A stretch of DNA of 64,000 nt from contig NC_051115.1 in assembly GCF_014839805.1 (NCBI RefSeq), positions 4,772,600 to 4,836,599 of the forward strand. Reading direction: 5' to 3'. The number at the start of each line of letters is the position of its first letter. The stretch's first letter is position 1. This DNA comes from Manduca sexta (taxonomy: Eukaryota > Arthropoda > Insecta > Lepidoptera > Sphingidae). Of the stretch, positions 21,945 to 35,700 are shown in pieces. The position numbers and the translations under genes are program-made. Under the pieces are notes generated by a model, which was given only the letters and a program-made list of their open reading frames with translations, searched no databases and was not told the DNA's origin.

Positions 21945-23336
21945 AATGTATCCCTCTTAGCCGAATTTGGTCACGGCGTCCAAGCTCAACAGAGATCCAC
22001 GCAGGATATTATAGTGCACAAGTGTGTGCGATACACAAGCACTCTCTGTTCCTTCTCATAGTCCGGTGAGACGACATGACCGGAGAGAGATCAGCAGGAG
22101 ATATTATAGTGCACGAGTGTGTGCAATACACAAGCACTCTCTGTTCCTTCTCATAGTCCGGTGAGACGACATGACCGGAGAGAGATCAGCAGGAGATATT
22201 ATAGTGCACGAGTGTGTGCAATACACAAGCACTCTCTGTTCCTTCTCATAGTCCGGTGAGACGACATGACCGGAGAGAGATCAGCAGGAGATATTATAGT
22301 GCACGAGTGTGTGCAATACACAAGCACTCTCTGTTCCTTCTCATAGTCCGGTGAGACGACATGACCGGAGAGAGATCAGCAGGAGATATTATAGTGCACG
22401 AGTGTGTGCAATACACAAGCACTCTCTGTTCCTTCTCATAGTCCGGTGAGACGACATGACCGGAGAGAGATCAGCAGGAGATATTATAGTGCACGAGTGT
22501 GTGCAATACACAAGCACTCTCTGTTCCTTCTCATAGTCCGGTGAGACGACATGACCGGAGAGAGATCAGCAGGAGATACTACAGTGCACGAGTGTGTGCA
22601 ATACACAAGCACTCTCTGTTCCTTCTCATAGTCCGGTGAGACGACATGACCGGAGAGAGATCAGCAGGAGATATTATAGTGCACGAGTGTGTGCAATACA
22701 CAAGCACTCTCTGTTCCTTCTCATAGTCCGGTGAGACATGACCGGAGAGAGATCAGCAGGAGATATTATAGTGCACGAGTGTGTGCAATACAGAAGCACT
22801 CTCTGTTCCTCCTCATAGTACGGTGAGACGACATGACCGGAGAGAGATCAGCAGGAGATATTATAGTGCACGAGTGTGTGCAATACACAAGCACTCTCTG
22901 TTCCTTCTCATAGTCCGGTGAGACATGACCGGAGAGAGATCAGCAGGAGATATTATAGTGCACGAGTGTGTGCAATACACAAGCACTCTCTGTTCCTTCT
23001 CATAGTCCGGTGAGACATTACCGGAGAGAGATCAGCAGGAGATATTATAGTGCACGAGTGTGTGCAATACACAAGCACTCTCTGTTCCTTCTCATAGTCC
23101 GGTGAGACGACATGATCGGAGAGAGATCAGGCGCAGGACTAACGGCTTTACGTGCACGAGGCACGGGGGTATCACACTAACTTTCTGACTCCGAGCTGCG
23201 ACTGAGTAATTTTTTAAGATAGAAAAACCCAGTCACAATTATTTTAGTCCGACCCGGGATTCGAACCCAGAACCTCAGCGCGGTAGTCGTACTTGTATCT
23301 TGTACAATTACAACTACGCCACCGAGGCAGTCAAAC
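21945..23336 (-). mobile_element. SINE-B with tRNA-like head and about 12-unit internal 95-bp array
   Basis: On the minus strand the element begins with a tRNA-like head. The A box TGGCGTAGTTG (23321-23311) fits the consensus exactly, as does the B box GTTCGAATC (23266-23258). The body follows, then about 12 copies of the same 95-bp unit as at 12877-14676 (about 22020-23120), then a tail at about 21945. Three units lack 3-5 bp at 'gtgagacgacatg'. Intergenic. Confidence 0.85.
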
Positions 23337-23409
23337 TTATACGTAATATGGATACCATGATTCTCACGTACGGCGTTACCTAAGGTTACATTAATAATTA
23401 GGAGCTGTT

Positions 23410-23516
23410 ATTTTTAAACTAAGAGCGTGTGAGTGTATGCGTGTGTATGATATGTGTATGTATTGTATGTGTGTGTGTGCGTTTGCCTTTGAGTGCGCGT
23501 GTGTGTGTGTGTATAT
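23410..23516 (+). repeat. GT-rich microsatellite
   Basis: Interrupted (GT)n tract with gtgtgtgtgt runs. Confidence 0.7.
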
Positions 23517-23607
23517 TAAAGGTCGGCAGGTATATCAATTCTTTCTATTCTTTGCATGAAATATAGTGAAGGTCCAAAAGAAAATCAAACATACATTACA
23601 TATTGAT

Positions 23608-23613
23608 TTTATT
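23608..23613 (-). terminator. Candidate polyadenylation signal of gelsolin
   Basis: AATAAA on the minus strand 124 bp after the gelsolin stop codon; position is typical for a short 3' UTR. Confidence 0.5.
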
Positions 23614-23736
23614 AGAATAAAATGTTATAATTCAGGTGCAAAATGTTATACAATTAAATAAACAAGCTAACGGCTTGCCTGATAGTTAATAAAAGCCATT
23701 GCTTTTACAATAAATAAAAAATATAAATAATAAAAC

Positions 23737-26700
23737 TTATTGACTATTGGACGCTTTAGTTTCATTTTTCATGTCTTCGTACGATGTCAGATTCTGAAAA
23801 AAATAAATACATATTAAGGGCTAGTTCCACCAGTTTCTAAAATAGTTGCCATGTGTTAGAATTTAGTACAAAAACTGGCTTAGGCTCCGTGTCACAAAAA
23901 AAAAATATGCGGCGATAGCCTAGTTGGGTGTGGAACGGACTGCCAAGCAGAATGTCCGCAGGTTGAAATCCCAAGGGCACACACCTCTGACTTTTCTAAA
24001 ATCACGTGTGTATTCTTTGTGAATTTATCGTTCGCTTTAACGGTGAAGGAAAACATTGTGAGGAAACCTGCTAAGCTGAGAAGTTCTCTATAGGAATTTC
24101 GAAGGTGTGTGAAGTCTACCAATCCGCACTACAGCGTGGTGGACTAAGACCTAATCCCTCTCAGTAGTAGAGGAGGCCCGTGCTCAGCAGTGGGCAAGTA
24201 TATAATACGGGGCTGCTATTATTATTATTATACGGCAAAGTGACCCCTCTGGACCTGATGGTAAGTGGAGTGGGGTCCAATGACAAGAGAAGATTTCTTA
24301 TGTTTACGCGAATGTTAGACTTAAAGTTAAACTTTTTTTTAGTATTTTATATTTTAACTAGCTTTTGCTCGCGGCTTCCCCCGCGTGAAGGAGTTTTCCG
24401 GGATAAAAGTCCCGCTATATATTTTCCCGGGATAGCTTCCCAGGGTCTTATACTATCTCCATACCAAATTTTGCTTTCTTATACCACGTCTTATGTCACG
24501 TCCCGTTCCCGTGGGAACGGGATAAAAAGTATCCTATGTCCGTCTGCTGGTTCTAAGCTACCCCTACCAATTTTCAGCCAAATCGATTCATCCGTTCTTG
24601 AGTTATAAATAGTGTAACTAACACCACTTTCTTTTATGTATATAGATTTTCTCCTAACAGAAAACTTTACAAAGAAGCAACAGACGTCTATAAGTCATAA
24701 CTATGAGAAAATCTCAAGCCTGCGATATTCAGTTTAAAATACATTAGTAAAAAGTAAGTTATGAATAGATTTTTTAAATTTGTGCTTTATAAAAAATAAA
24801 TAAAATAATAATATCAGCCCTATATTATATACTGTCTCACTGCTGCACGGGCCTCCTCTACTACTGAGAGGGATAAGGCCTTAGTCCACCACGCTGTAGT
24901 GCGGGCAGACTTCACACACCCTCAAAATTACTATAGAGAACTTCTCAGATGTGCAGGTTTCCTCACGATGTTTTCCTTCACCGTTAAAGCGAACGATAAT
25001 TCACAAAGAATACACACATGATTTTAGAAAAGTCAGAGGTGTGTTTGGGATTTGAACCTGCGGACATTCGTCTCGGCAGTCCGTTCCACATCCAACTAGG
25101 CTATCGCCGCTTTATATCTAAATATACCTCTCTTAATATCCTTACCTCCCACATATCATCACTCCACGATGAGAACATCTTCTTGAATACAGCTGGTTCT
25201 GCGCCTTGCTTAATGGAGATCACTATCGCCGTCTCTATCGTCCGCTCCATGCCGTCATCTTCTATATAGCTCTGGTAAAACACATTACATTTCATGAATA
25301 CAGGGTCATTTTGACATCGCGTTACTAAATGAAACCACATACTTATCTACTTGGAAATAACACTACAATAAGTTGCTTGAGTCGTAGATGTAAAATAAAA
25401 AACTGTAAGTTTCAAACAATATAAATATTAATAAAAAGTAATTTTATTTTTACGCGCCCTAATGCCACTACTACTACTCTAAGGGAATTCGTTGCGGCGG
25501 CGATATCATACTTTCAGTCAGAAATACACTCACGCACACGCCATATTCGCATAAAACTACAAAAAATCCGAAAACAAAAACCAGTATTTTTGGAGAAAAT
25601 ATTCGTTATTAATGGATAATTTGGCACAATGTTAGCAAAGCTGAAGACGAGTATGTGGTTTCATTTAGTAACGCAATGTCAAAATGACCCTGTATAATTA
25701 TATTTAAAAAAAGATGTAATCTTTAACGGTGTATAGGTAAGACACCGCTGTAGAGGAACAGATGGTTGCGTTCCTATATGAAGGGAAAGATTTCCAGGAT
25801 AGTTGCGTTCCTCTATGGAAGGGAAGATCTCCAGTCAGGCAGATGTTTGTGACCGGCCGCGGCGCCTCCGACGGTTATTCAGAGATGGTATATATACATA
25901 CTGTGTTGCGCTAATTCTGCTATCGCAAGTCAGTATCGTTTATCGCCATCTAGCGTGAATGTTGTGCGTTACCAATACAATTATGTCAATACCATATTAC
26001 TCTTCTCGTAGTTCCATTGATGTTGCCGAGATGGCGGTGTATATTAATTGTACCGGTACAAATCAAATATAGCAGATAATTACCAGAGTTCTAAGATTAT
26101 GTAGGACATTGGGAAGATTGTCATACAAAAAAGTTGCGCTTATGTTATGGTTACTCAATCTACTGTGAAATAGCAAAACACCAATGTACAATCCCTACAT
26201 AGTATAAAACAAAGTTTTCTCTGTCCCTATGTATGCTTAAATCTTTAAAACTACGCAACGGATTTTGATGCGGTTTTTTTTTAATAGAGTGATTCAAGAG
26301 GAAGGTTTATATGTATAATAACATCCATTAAATAGTGGAGAAATACTGTTATTTTGTTATGATATACCCGTGCGAAGCCCGAGCGGGCCGCTATGTTTTT
26401 ATATACAACGTTCACAGTTTTTCTGTAGTGTATTTAGTATCAGCATTGCACCCCTGCGAAGCCGGGGCGGGTCGCTAGTACTCTATATTTTATTCTATAC
26501 CGGGATTTGTACGATTTTAATTGACACATCAGCATATTTTCTGTAAATAACTTTTTGTATTAATATCTAAGGACGCTGTGACATGTCACAGAAATTTCAA
26601 ATAAACGACTTATTGCCAATGGGTAACAACTTTTGGAGCAAAAATTTGGCCATCATGTCCGGTTTGTAACTAACTAAGTATATAGTTTAATGTGTTTGGT

Positions 26701-29700
26701 AATACTTTTGGAACGAAAAGACATGAAAAAGGCGATCTGATTTTATAGTCTCATTTTGTTTTGCATCTATTATTACTCAACATTTGAAAAATCACCGATA
26801 AATAAACGATGGCTGCCATAATATAAAAGAAGAATAACTTTTGGAGCATACATTAGGGGACCGGCCTATGCTTGATTTTGTACATTATTCTATATGTAAT
26901 GGTTAATAATACGAAAAAGAAGCACTCCTGCGAAAACTGCATTAAAATTGGTTAAAAAATGAGCGAGCAATTGATATTTAAAATATTGTAATGTGCAGAA
27001 GTGGGCGAATGTGGGGATATCGCGTCATCTCTTTCTTTCGCACGCGTCGTAATTCCCGATGACGTCACATGTAGATATTTCGTCTCTTTTCTGTTTCTTG
27101 TAAATTACCCTTTCCACTGAAATTCAAAGTCTTATAATTTGTTAATTTTTAACGGATTTTAATAATTCTTTCAGTGTTATAATTTATATTATGTAAATAT
27201 TTGATAATAGTAAAGAACAAAAATGAGTCCGGTACCCTATTGTACCTGATGCCCGATCTATATACTGTTTACTGTCTTTAAAAAAATATATTATTTCTCA
27301 CCTTAATAATGTCACTTCGTGCATTCTTGACGCGTTCGGGAGCCGACTTGCCGACCCAGAAGTACAATTCCTCTCCAGCATCGAGGATGTAGGCGCCGTC
27401 TTCAGCCAAATCCTGGGAAGAAAGAGTTATTTTAATAACTAATGGACGAGTATGTAGCCGAGTCTGTTCCAAAATTAATGTACTTAATGAGAAAAAATTA
27501 CGAAACTACGCAGAACACACAACGGTAGCTCTCAAAAGGAATAAATTTTCCCCGTTTACGCAACATTTTTCCTTGATGCTCCACAGTCCACTCCTATTAG
27601 TCTTAGCGTGATGTTACATAACCTTCGTCAATAAATGGGCTATCCAACACTAAAATAACTTTTCAATTCGAACCAGTAGTTCCTAATATAAAATTATAAG
27701 GTATACCCATATAAAATAAATAACCGACCCGTTAAATGTCGTTTTGCCATATAAGTACACTAGCTTTTGCCCGCGGCTCCGCCCGCGTTACAGAGTTTTT
27801 CAGGCTAAAGTATTCCGTTATAAAAGTCACGCTATATATTTTCCCGGGTGCCTGTCTTCTTCAAACTGTCTCCATACCAAATTTCATCTTAATATGTTGG
27901 GTAGTTTTTGAGTTTAACACGTTCAGGTAGTCGGATGCAGCGGGGGACTTTGTTTTATAATATATTTTTGTAGAACTTTTTAAGAGGAACAATCCCGTCA
28001 TACATCATCGTTGCATTACTTTAACTGTTTACGCAGCGCACACAACGGAAGCTCTCAAAACTAATAAATTTTCCCCGTTTTTGCAACATGTTTCATTACT
28101 GCTTCGCTCCTGTTGGTCATAGCTTGATGATATATAGCCTATAGCATTTCAAAAACAAAGTGCTATTTAACACAAAAAGAATTTTTCAGTTCGAACCGGT
28201 AGTTCTTGAGATTAGCCATTACTGCTCCGCTCCAATTGGTCATAGCGTGATAATATATAGCCTATAGCACTTCACGAACAAAGGGCAATCCAACGCAAAA
28301 AGAATTTTTCAATTTGGACCGTTAGTTCCTGAGATTAGCCATTACTGCTCCGCTCCTATTAGGTATAGCGTGATGATATATAACCTATAGTACTCCACGA
28401 ACAAAGGGCTATCCAACGCAAAAAGAATTTTTCAATTTGGACCAGTAGTTCCTGAGATTAGCGCGTTCAAACAAACAAACAAACTCCTCAGCTTTATATA
28501 ATAGTATATAGATTATTTCTAGAAAATATTTTGTAGTTAAATAAAATTATAAATATTAAAATCCCGATTAAAAAACATGGGTTGGTACAAGGGTGAAAAA
28601 TTTGAGTTTTATATATTCAAATCAAATAAAATTAAAATAAAAAATGTTGTCCAAAAAAGAAAAAAAAATATTGGGGACATCCTCATCGTTTAGGGGTTAA
28701 ATATAGTTCACAACCGATTCTCACACCTACCAATTATATATAAAAAAAAATCATAAGAATAGATCAAGCCGTTTCGGTGCAGTTTAGAAACTAATTCATA
28801 AACGTTTTTTATCTAAGGACGAAGTAAAGCTGTGATAACAAGTTTGTTTCTCAGTGCCCAACGGCATTGAGAAACTGACATAGGGCCGTTGTGATTGGCT
28901 ATTATTCTTGTATCTCAATATTAGCCAATCACAACGGCCCTATGTCTACGCACTGCGAAGACTGCCATGCCGTCAGCACTGAGAAACAGACTTGTTATCA
29001 CAGCTTTACTCGGTCGTTGGATAAAAAACGTCTATGAATAAGGGGGTAACACTGTAACACGAGACTTTAAATATTAAACATAGTTTTAAAACATTTTGTC
29101 ATATATACTCACTTGCTGAGAAAACTCCGTATCTAAATCTTCAAACTTGATCTTCCCAGTAACGCGCACGGTCACAGAAGTCAAGGTGCGAGGAGTGGTC
29201 ACTCTGCGGTTGACGGCCAGCTTCCATCCTGAAGGGTCTGACTTTTCCTCTGGAACTCCTCCTTAAAAACAACAATTATTTTTCTAAGGGTGGCTATGGA
29301 CGGGACTAAAATCTCTATGATAATGCAGAATTTAGCGGCGTATAGATTGCATTGTAGAGGAACAGATGGTTGCGTTCGTCTATGGAAGGGAAAGATTTCC
29401 AGACAGATCAATGGCTCCTAAGTAAACTATCGTATTTGTAAAAATTGCTATTTACAATTTTATAGCGTTTTGTTATCTATGGATTGTCATACACCTTTCA
29501 GCTCTCTCTATTTACTAACTCACTTCCAAACTCACCAAAAAAAGTTAATAAATGACAATTTTTTTAATGGGTTTGGTAATAAACAGTACATAGATAACGA
29601 AACGTTAAAAAGTTATATTCACTATTTTTTAGATTCGATAGTTTACTTTACTACTTACTATGATAACTCTGATAGCATCAATATAAACCTACTTGGTTGC

Positions 29701-32700
29701 TCGATGCTATCGACTAACAAAATACCATTGTAACTTTATTAAGCCTGTTAAATGTTAAATAAATAAATAAAAGTAGCTATCGAGATGTTAGTCACCGGCC
29801 GCGGCCCCTCCAACGGTTCCCATTCGGTAGTATATACTGCGTTGCGCAAATTCTGCTATCGCAAGTCAGTATCGTCTATCGCCATCTAGTATGCTGTGCG
29901 TTATCACTACAATTATGTCAATGCATCATCGGTTCCGGTGTTGACGAAATGGCGTTTCCATTAATTGTATCGCCACACAGAATATTTATTCACGAGTGAA
30001 ATTTCTTCTAGATTCGTTCAACTATTATTACTCAACTATTATTATTATTACTCTTACTTCTAACCGATATCGAAACATACAAATTGAGAGTTTATAATAA
30101 TTGTAAATTTGCCTGAGGAAAATCCTTGAATTTTTTGGCTATATCGCCCGCAAACCAGGGGATAACCTCCAAAAATTGACAATCACTGGACGAATGGACG
30201 GCAAGAGATCGAGAGTGTAGTAAAAATAATGAAATACTATACTTGAAAATGAAAAATACGGATAAATTCAGAGAATGTTTTTTTATCATTGAGCACATGT
30301 TTTACACGAGTTGACATTAGATATTTATGTTTTTAATTTTTAAATTATATTAGAACAAGAGGTTCTACAACAGAGAGACAGGAATCTAATGCGCTGGACC
30401 GATCAGGTCCGCACCACACTCAACATCAATGTGGCTGAAGCGGTTCGTGTCGCCAAAAACGGAACCAGATGGCACAACATCGTGCGCGAAGGACTATTTC
30501 CCTGATAACTCACGAGCCCTAGCATTGGGGCATCGATGCAAGGAGGGGAATATTTGTATAAGTTGATGCCTTTTTTCCGTAGGGAAAAGACTGGTTACCA
30601 CTTTTTGTGGGGTGAGTGGAACGGTTATGTTGGTTTACTGGTACGGCCCAATATCACTCGCCAGTATAGCATCCGAGCGAGCATTGGACCGAGTCCCTAA
30701 CCCCTGTATACCACCAGCTTACCAACCAAAACCCGCGGTAGCCTTAGGCGCATACGGGACGGCTACGGGGTATCTTGTTGCACTGAAATAGCTTGGAACT
30801 ATACCTGGTATGTTGATACCTTCTGGTTTTTTTTCAACAATTCGTCTAAAACCGTGAATATTTACGCAAAGTGTGTAAATGAAAGTGAGTGAGAGTCCAC
30901 CTGGGTAGGTACCACCGCCAAGCATTCTGTAGTCACTTTTGTGTTCCGGTATGAACATTGTAGCCAGTGTAACTACTGAACGTAAGACTTAACATGTCTC
31001 AGGATGGCGAGCGCTGAACACCAAACACTTTGTAATTCAAGGTGTTGGTGTTTCTACTGTTTATCGGTATCGCTTACCATCAGAATGGCAAGCTCGTCTC
31101 CTCATACAAAGCAATAATTACCGAGCGCCGCCCAGAACTCCTCAGGTTCGTCTCCTTGGTTCACTGGAGTGACTTCCTTCTCTTCGCCGACGACCATGTT
31201 CACGAAATTTAAGGCAGCTTCTCTTTCCTCTTCGCTTGATTCCTAAAAATGAATACATAGATTTATTATTAACTAGCTGACCCGACAGACGTTGTCCCGT
31301 CTAAACTATGTATGCACACGCGCATTCTGTCGATCGCTGACAGTTATTTCATACCACTGACAGTTATGTAAAATTAATATTGTCGTTAAGTTTTCTTAAA
31401 TTTTCTAATTTTCCGCGCAATTTTTGAATTTTTCTTTCATAAGATCCTTCTCCTGACAATAACAAACACAACAAAAAAAAAATAAGTGAAATCGGTCCAG
31501 CCGTTCACGGGTGATGGCGTGACCAAGACAAATAGGGATTCATCTTTATATATATAGTTTTATTAGCAATATACAAAGGACTTTTGTATGATCCTTATGT
31601 TCTGCTAAATATTAAACAATATAGTTATTTTCATTGACGTATATTCTATAGACACGAACGTTTATATAAACTATTTGTTCAAAATCTGAACTAAAATGGC
31701 AAAACGTCACTGTTATAACTTATTTATTCACTTGAACAACAAATAATTTTACTTATTTGACTAATATTTTTTATTCACATCCAGGTTTGCACTTAGACTC
31801 GAGTTCTTATATCACGAGCGCCACTCCGTACATAACCACAAGCTGTCAATATTGACCATACAAGTCAGTTTGAAAGGATTGCAGTTCAAATCAGTTGAAC
31901 ACAGTAAATATTCGGAACGCCAAATCTATTACGTAGTACATAATATGTATATATCGATGTTTAGAACTCTTTGTGTTTGTATAAGAATAAAACCATTCTG
32001 TACATAACCAAACGCTGTCAATATTGAAACCATACTAAAGTCAGGTGTACGGATTGCAGTACAGATGAGTCGAACACAATGAGTGTACAGAACGCCAGAT
32101 TAAATACTTAGTACATATATATTAATGTCAGCGGCGATAGCCTAGTTGGTTGTGGAACGGACTGCCGAGACGAATGTCCGCAGGTTCAAAACCCAAGGGC
32201 ACACACCTCTGACTTTTCTAAAAAAATATGTGTGTATTCTTTGTGAATTATCGCTTGCTTTAACGGTGAAGGAAAACATCGTGAGGAAACCTGCATACCT
32301 GAGAAGTTTCTATAGGACTTTTGAGGGTTTGTGAAGTCTACCCGCACTACAGCGTGGTGGACTAAGGGCTAATCCCTCTCAGTAGAGGAGGCCCACAGTG
32401 GGACAGTATATAATATAGAGCTGATATTATTATATGTTGATGTATGCAGATGTGCGGTTGTACAGTATACAGCGAAATACTCACATTTCCATTCCAGACA
32501 TACACAGCATCTGGCGTCTGCAGAACGAATACATCATCATACTCCAGGGTGTCCGAAGTCTCTGGGACTTGGACGGCTCTCATGTCCACTCCTGGCTTGG
32601 TACCTTCCACCTAGAACAAGATAACATTTTTAACAGAAAAGGGAGAGGTGTAACTGGAGCACCCACTTACTTTTGTGTGTATATCGTCCCATGATGTGAT

Positions 32701-35700
32701 AGTAACGAGGCTATCTCCAGCCAGACTCTGGGATGATAAGGAATCGACAAACCTCAATACTGTGGGACCTATTTCTTTCTCTAAGAAAACCCGCACTGTC
32801 GCTACTTGGGGGTGCGACAAAACCCAATATTGTGGGTCTAGTCAAGCTATCGCTTTAGAGGTGAGTGGAACCGTTATGTTTGTTTCACCGGTCTTACGGC
32901 TCAATGTCACTGAGTATAGCATCTGAGCGAGCATTGGACCGAGTCCCTAACCCATGTATACCTTAGAAAAATGTAAAAAAAAAAATAATGAATAAAAAAG
33001 AAAAAAGCCAAAAAATAACCATTGTCCTGGATAGGGGGACCGAGAGTGGGGCGTAAAGTCCCACAAAAAAAAAATCCTTTATACCATCGGCATACCAACG
33101 AAAACCAGCGGTGGTCTTCGACGCATTCGGGACATCTTGTTGCACTTAGCTGCTCGGGACCCTGACCACTGTTGAACTCAGGATCGAACCTGAGACCTCA
33201 CTGCAGTCGCAGTTGCCAACTGTACTATATAATGAGCAAGGTGACGTAGTCAGTCGTGCGAAAAAAGAAGAAAAAGGGCGCGAAACTGAACCGGCTGGCC
33301 AGCGGACCACTACGTCGGCGATACACTTTTGCTTGCATTTTGCTTAGAATCAAACGGACGTTCACAATCGTCGAATATCGTTACTACAGCTAACATAAAA
33401 ATCGTTAATTAAAAATATATGAACGCTCCCTTACTTTTGAGTGATGGGACAGCATGAATCTCAATTTTCATAGAAATAAATCAGTAACACATATATTTGT
33501 CTATTTTTTGCTTTTCCCGTAAAAATACTATAATTTTATGAAGTGAATTTTTAATATTTTGAAAAATACTATATTTCCCCGAAGAAGTTGGCAACTCTAG
33601 TAACTACTACGCCACTGCCAGTTAAAAATTACTTCGCATCTCCATAACTCACCCTGAAAAGACGAATGCCGTTATCATCGAAGGAGTCTTTGGAATTCTT
33701 TGGTTTGTAGTCATTGTCCTTGCTGCCGTAGACTATCGCCAGGTTTCCTACCAAATAAAAATATATAAAAACGTATGTTTAGACGCATGTCTGAAGGGAC
33801 TATCACTACATAGTATAAAACAAAGTCGCTTTCTCTGTCCCTATGTCCCTTTGTATGCTTAAATCTTTAAAACTACGCAACGGATTTTGATGTTTTTTTT
33901 AATAGATAGAGTGATTCAAGAGGAAGGTTTATATGTATAATAACATCCATTAAATAGTGGAGAAATACTGTTATTTTGTTATGTTATACCCGTGCGAAGC
34001 CAGAGCGGGCCGCTATGTTTTTATATACAACGTTCACAGTTTTTCTGTAGTGTATTTAGTATCAGCATTGCACCCGTGCGAAGCCGGGGCGGGTCGCTAG
34101 TGAATGATAGAGTGCGGATTACTAAGGTGATGGACATCTGTGGAGTGACAGAGAATGAAGTAACCAAAATTGAGAAGAGTATGCAAAGGTGATTTTGACA
34201 TTTGAAGAGGATGGATGATAGACTGACAAAGAGGATAAGGCGAATGTGGATGGAAGAGCTAATAGGGGTCGACTGTACCCAACCTTCGAATGTCAGATGA
34301 TATTAGCAAAGGACAGGGTAAAAGTACCCAAATAAGAATGCATGAAAAGATTGATGAAGGTGGAGGAAGCGAGAGAAGTATGACAGAATGAATCCCTCCT
34401 AGCCCAATTTCGGCCACGGCGGCCAATCTCAACGGAGATCAGCCAGGTACGCAGGAGATATTATAGTGCACGAGTGTGTGCGCAATACACAGGTGCAATT
34501 TCTGTTTCTTCACTCTCATAGTTCGGTGAGACGGCAAGCCGACATCACCGGAGAGAGATCAGGCGCAGGACCAACGGCTTTGCGTGTTTTCCGAAGTACG
34601 GGGGTATCACACCTCCAACTTTCTGACTCCGAGCTGCGACTGAGTAATTTTTAAGATGGAAAAACCCAGCTACAATTATTTTGAAAAAAAAAAAAGACAG
34701 AATTGTGTATAGAGGCAATCCATAGTTTCTACCTACCCCTATGGGATAGAAACGTCATGCTATATACAGATGTAAAAATACGTAAATCGCACTGATTATT
34801 GCCTTCATAATGATTTTCAATATTTCGTAACAGAGTTGAGGTTACGCCTCGAGCGAGGTCTGGACGTTAGAAGTAAAAACGAAATTTTTGGTGAAAATAT
34901 TCCTTATTATGTTTTTAGGTGATGTTAGCAAAGATAAAGATGAGTATGAGGTTTCATTTATTAACGTAATGTCAAAATAAAACGTAAAAGCGGCGATAGC
35001 CTAGTTGGGTGTGGAACGGTCTGCCGAGACGAATGTCCGCAGGTTCAAATCCCAAGGGCACACACCTCTGACTTTTCTAAAAATCATGTGTGTATTCTTT
35101 GTGAATTTATCGTTCGCTTTAACGGTGAAGGAAAACATCGTGAGGAAACCTGCACATCTGAGAAGTTCTCTATAGGAATTTCGAAGGTGTGTGAAGTTTA
35201 CCAATCCGCACTAGGTCAACGTGGTGGACTTAGGCCTAATCCCTCTCAGTAGTAGAGGAGGCCCGTGCTCAGCAGTGGGCAAGTATATAATACAAGGCTG
35301 ATATTATTATTATTATTATATAACGTAATGTCAAAATGACCCTGTATACCTACCTTCGAATATAGCGAGGAAGTGTTTAGTCTCCTTCCCTTGAGGAACC
35401 TTCACGGAGATGACGTTATCACCAGCTTCCTCCTCCAAACTCGTCATCAGCTCGTATCCAGCAACCTTATCATCATTACTGGCATCAGCACCCTGCAAGA
35501 ATTATTGATGAAACAAAGTTATAGCTAGCTAAGTAGCGACGATAGCCTAGTTGGGTGTGGAACGGACTGCTGAGACGTATGTCCGCAGGTTAAAATCCCA
35601 AGGGCACACACCTCTGACTTTTCTGAAAAATCATGTGTGTATTCTTTGTGAATTTATCGTTCGCTTTAACGGTAAAGGAAAACATCGTGAGGAAACCTGC

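Noticed and set aside
23258..23321. Functional tRNA gene (A and B boxes)
   Set aside because: The boxes belong to a SINE head; the stems do not pair well and a SINE body follows. The same applies to the 13 SINE-A heads and 50090-50168.
24180..24608. 142-codon plus-strand frame
   Set aside because: It starts in the SINE-A tail (the [10 protein letters not shown] peptide recurs at 8817, 52788 and others) and runs into a Helitron-like fragment.
32611..32820. Extra gelsolin exon reading [20 protein letters not shown]
   Set aside because: It is not gelsolin-like, and exons 33747-33653 and 32610-32485 join in phase 0 giving a normal G5 start. The neighbourhood is shared with other repeats.
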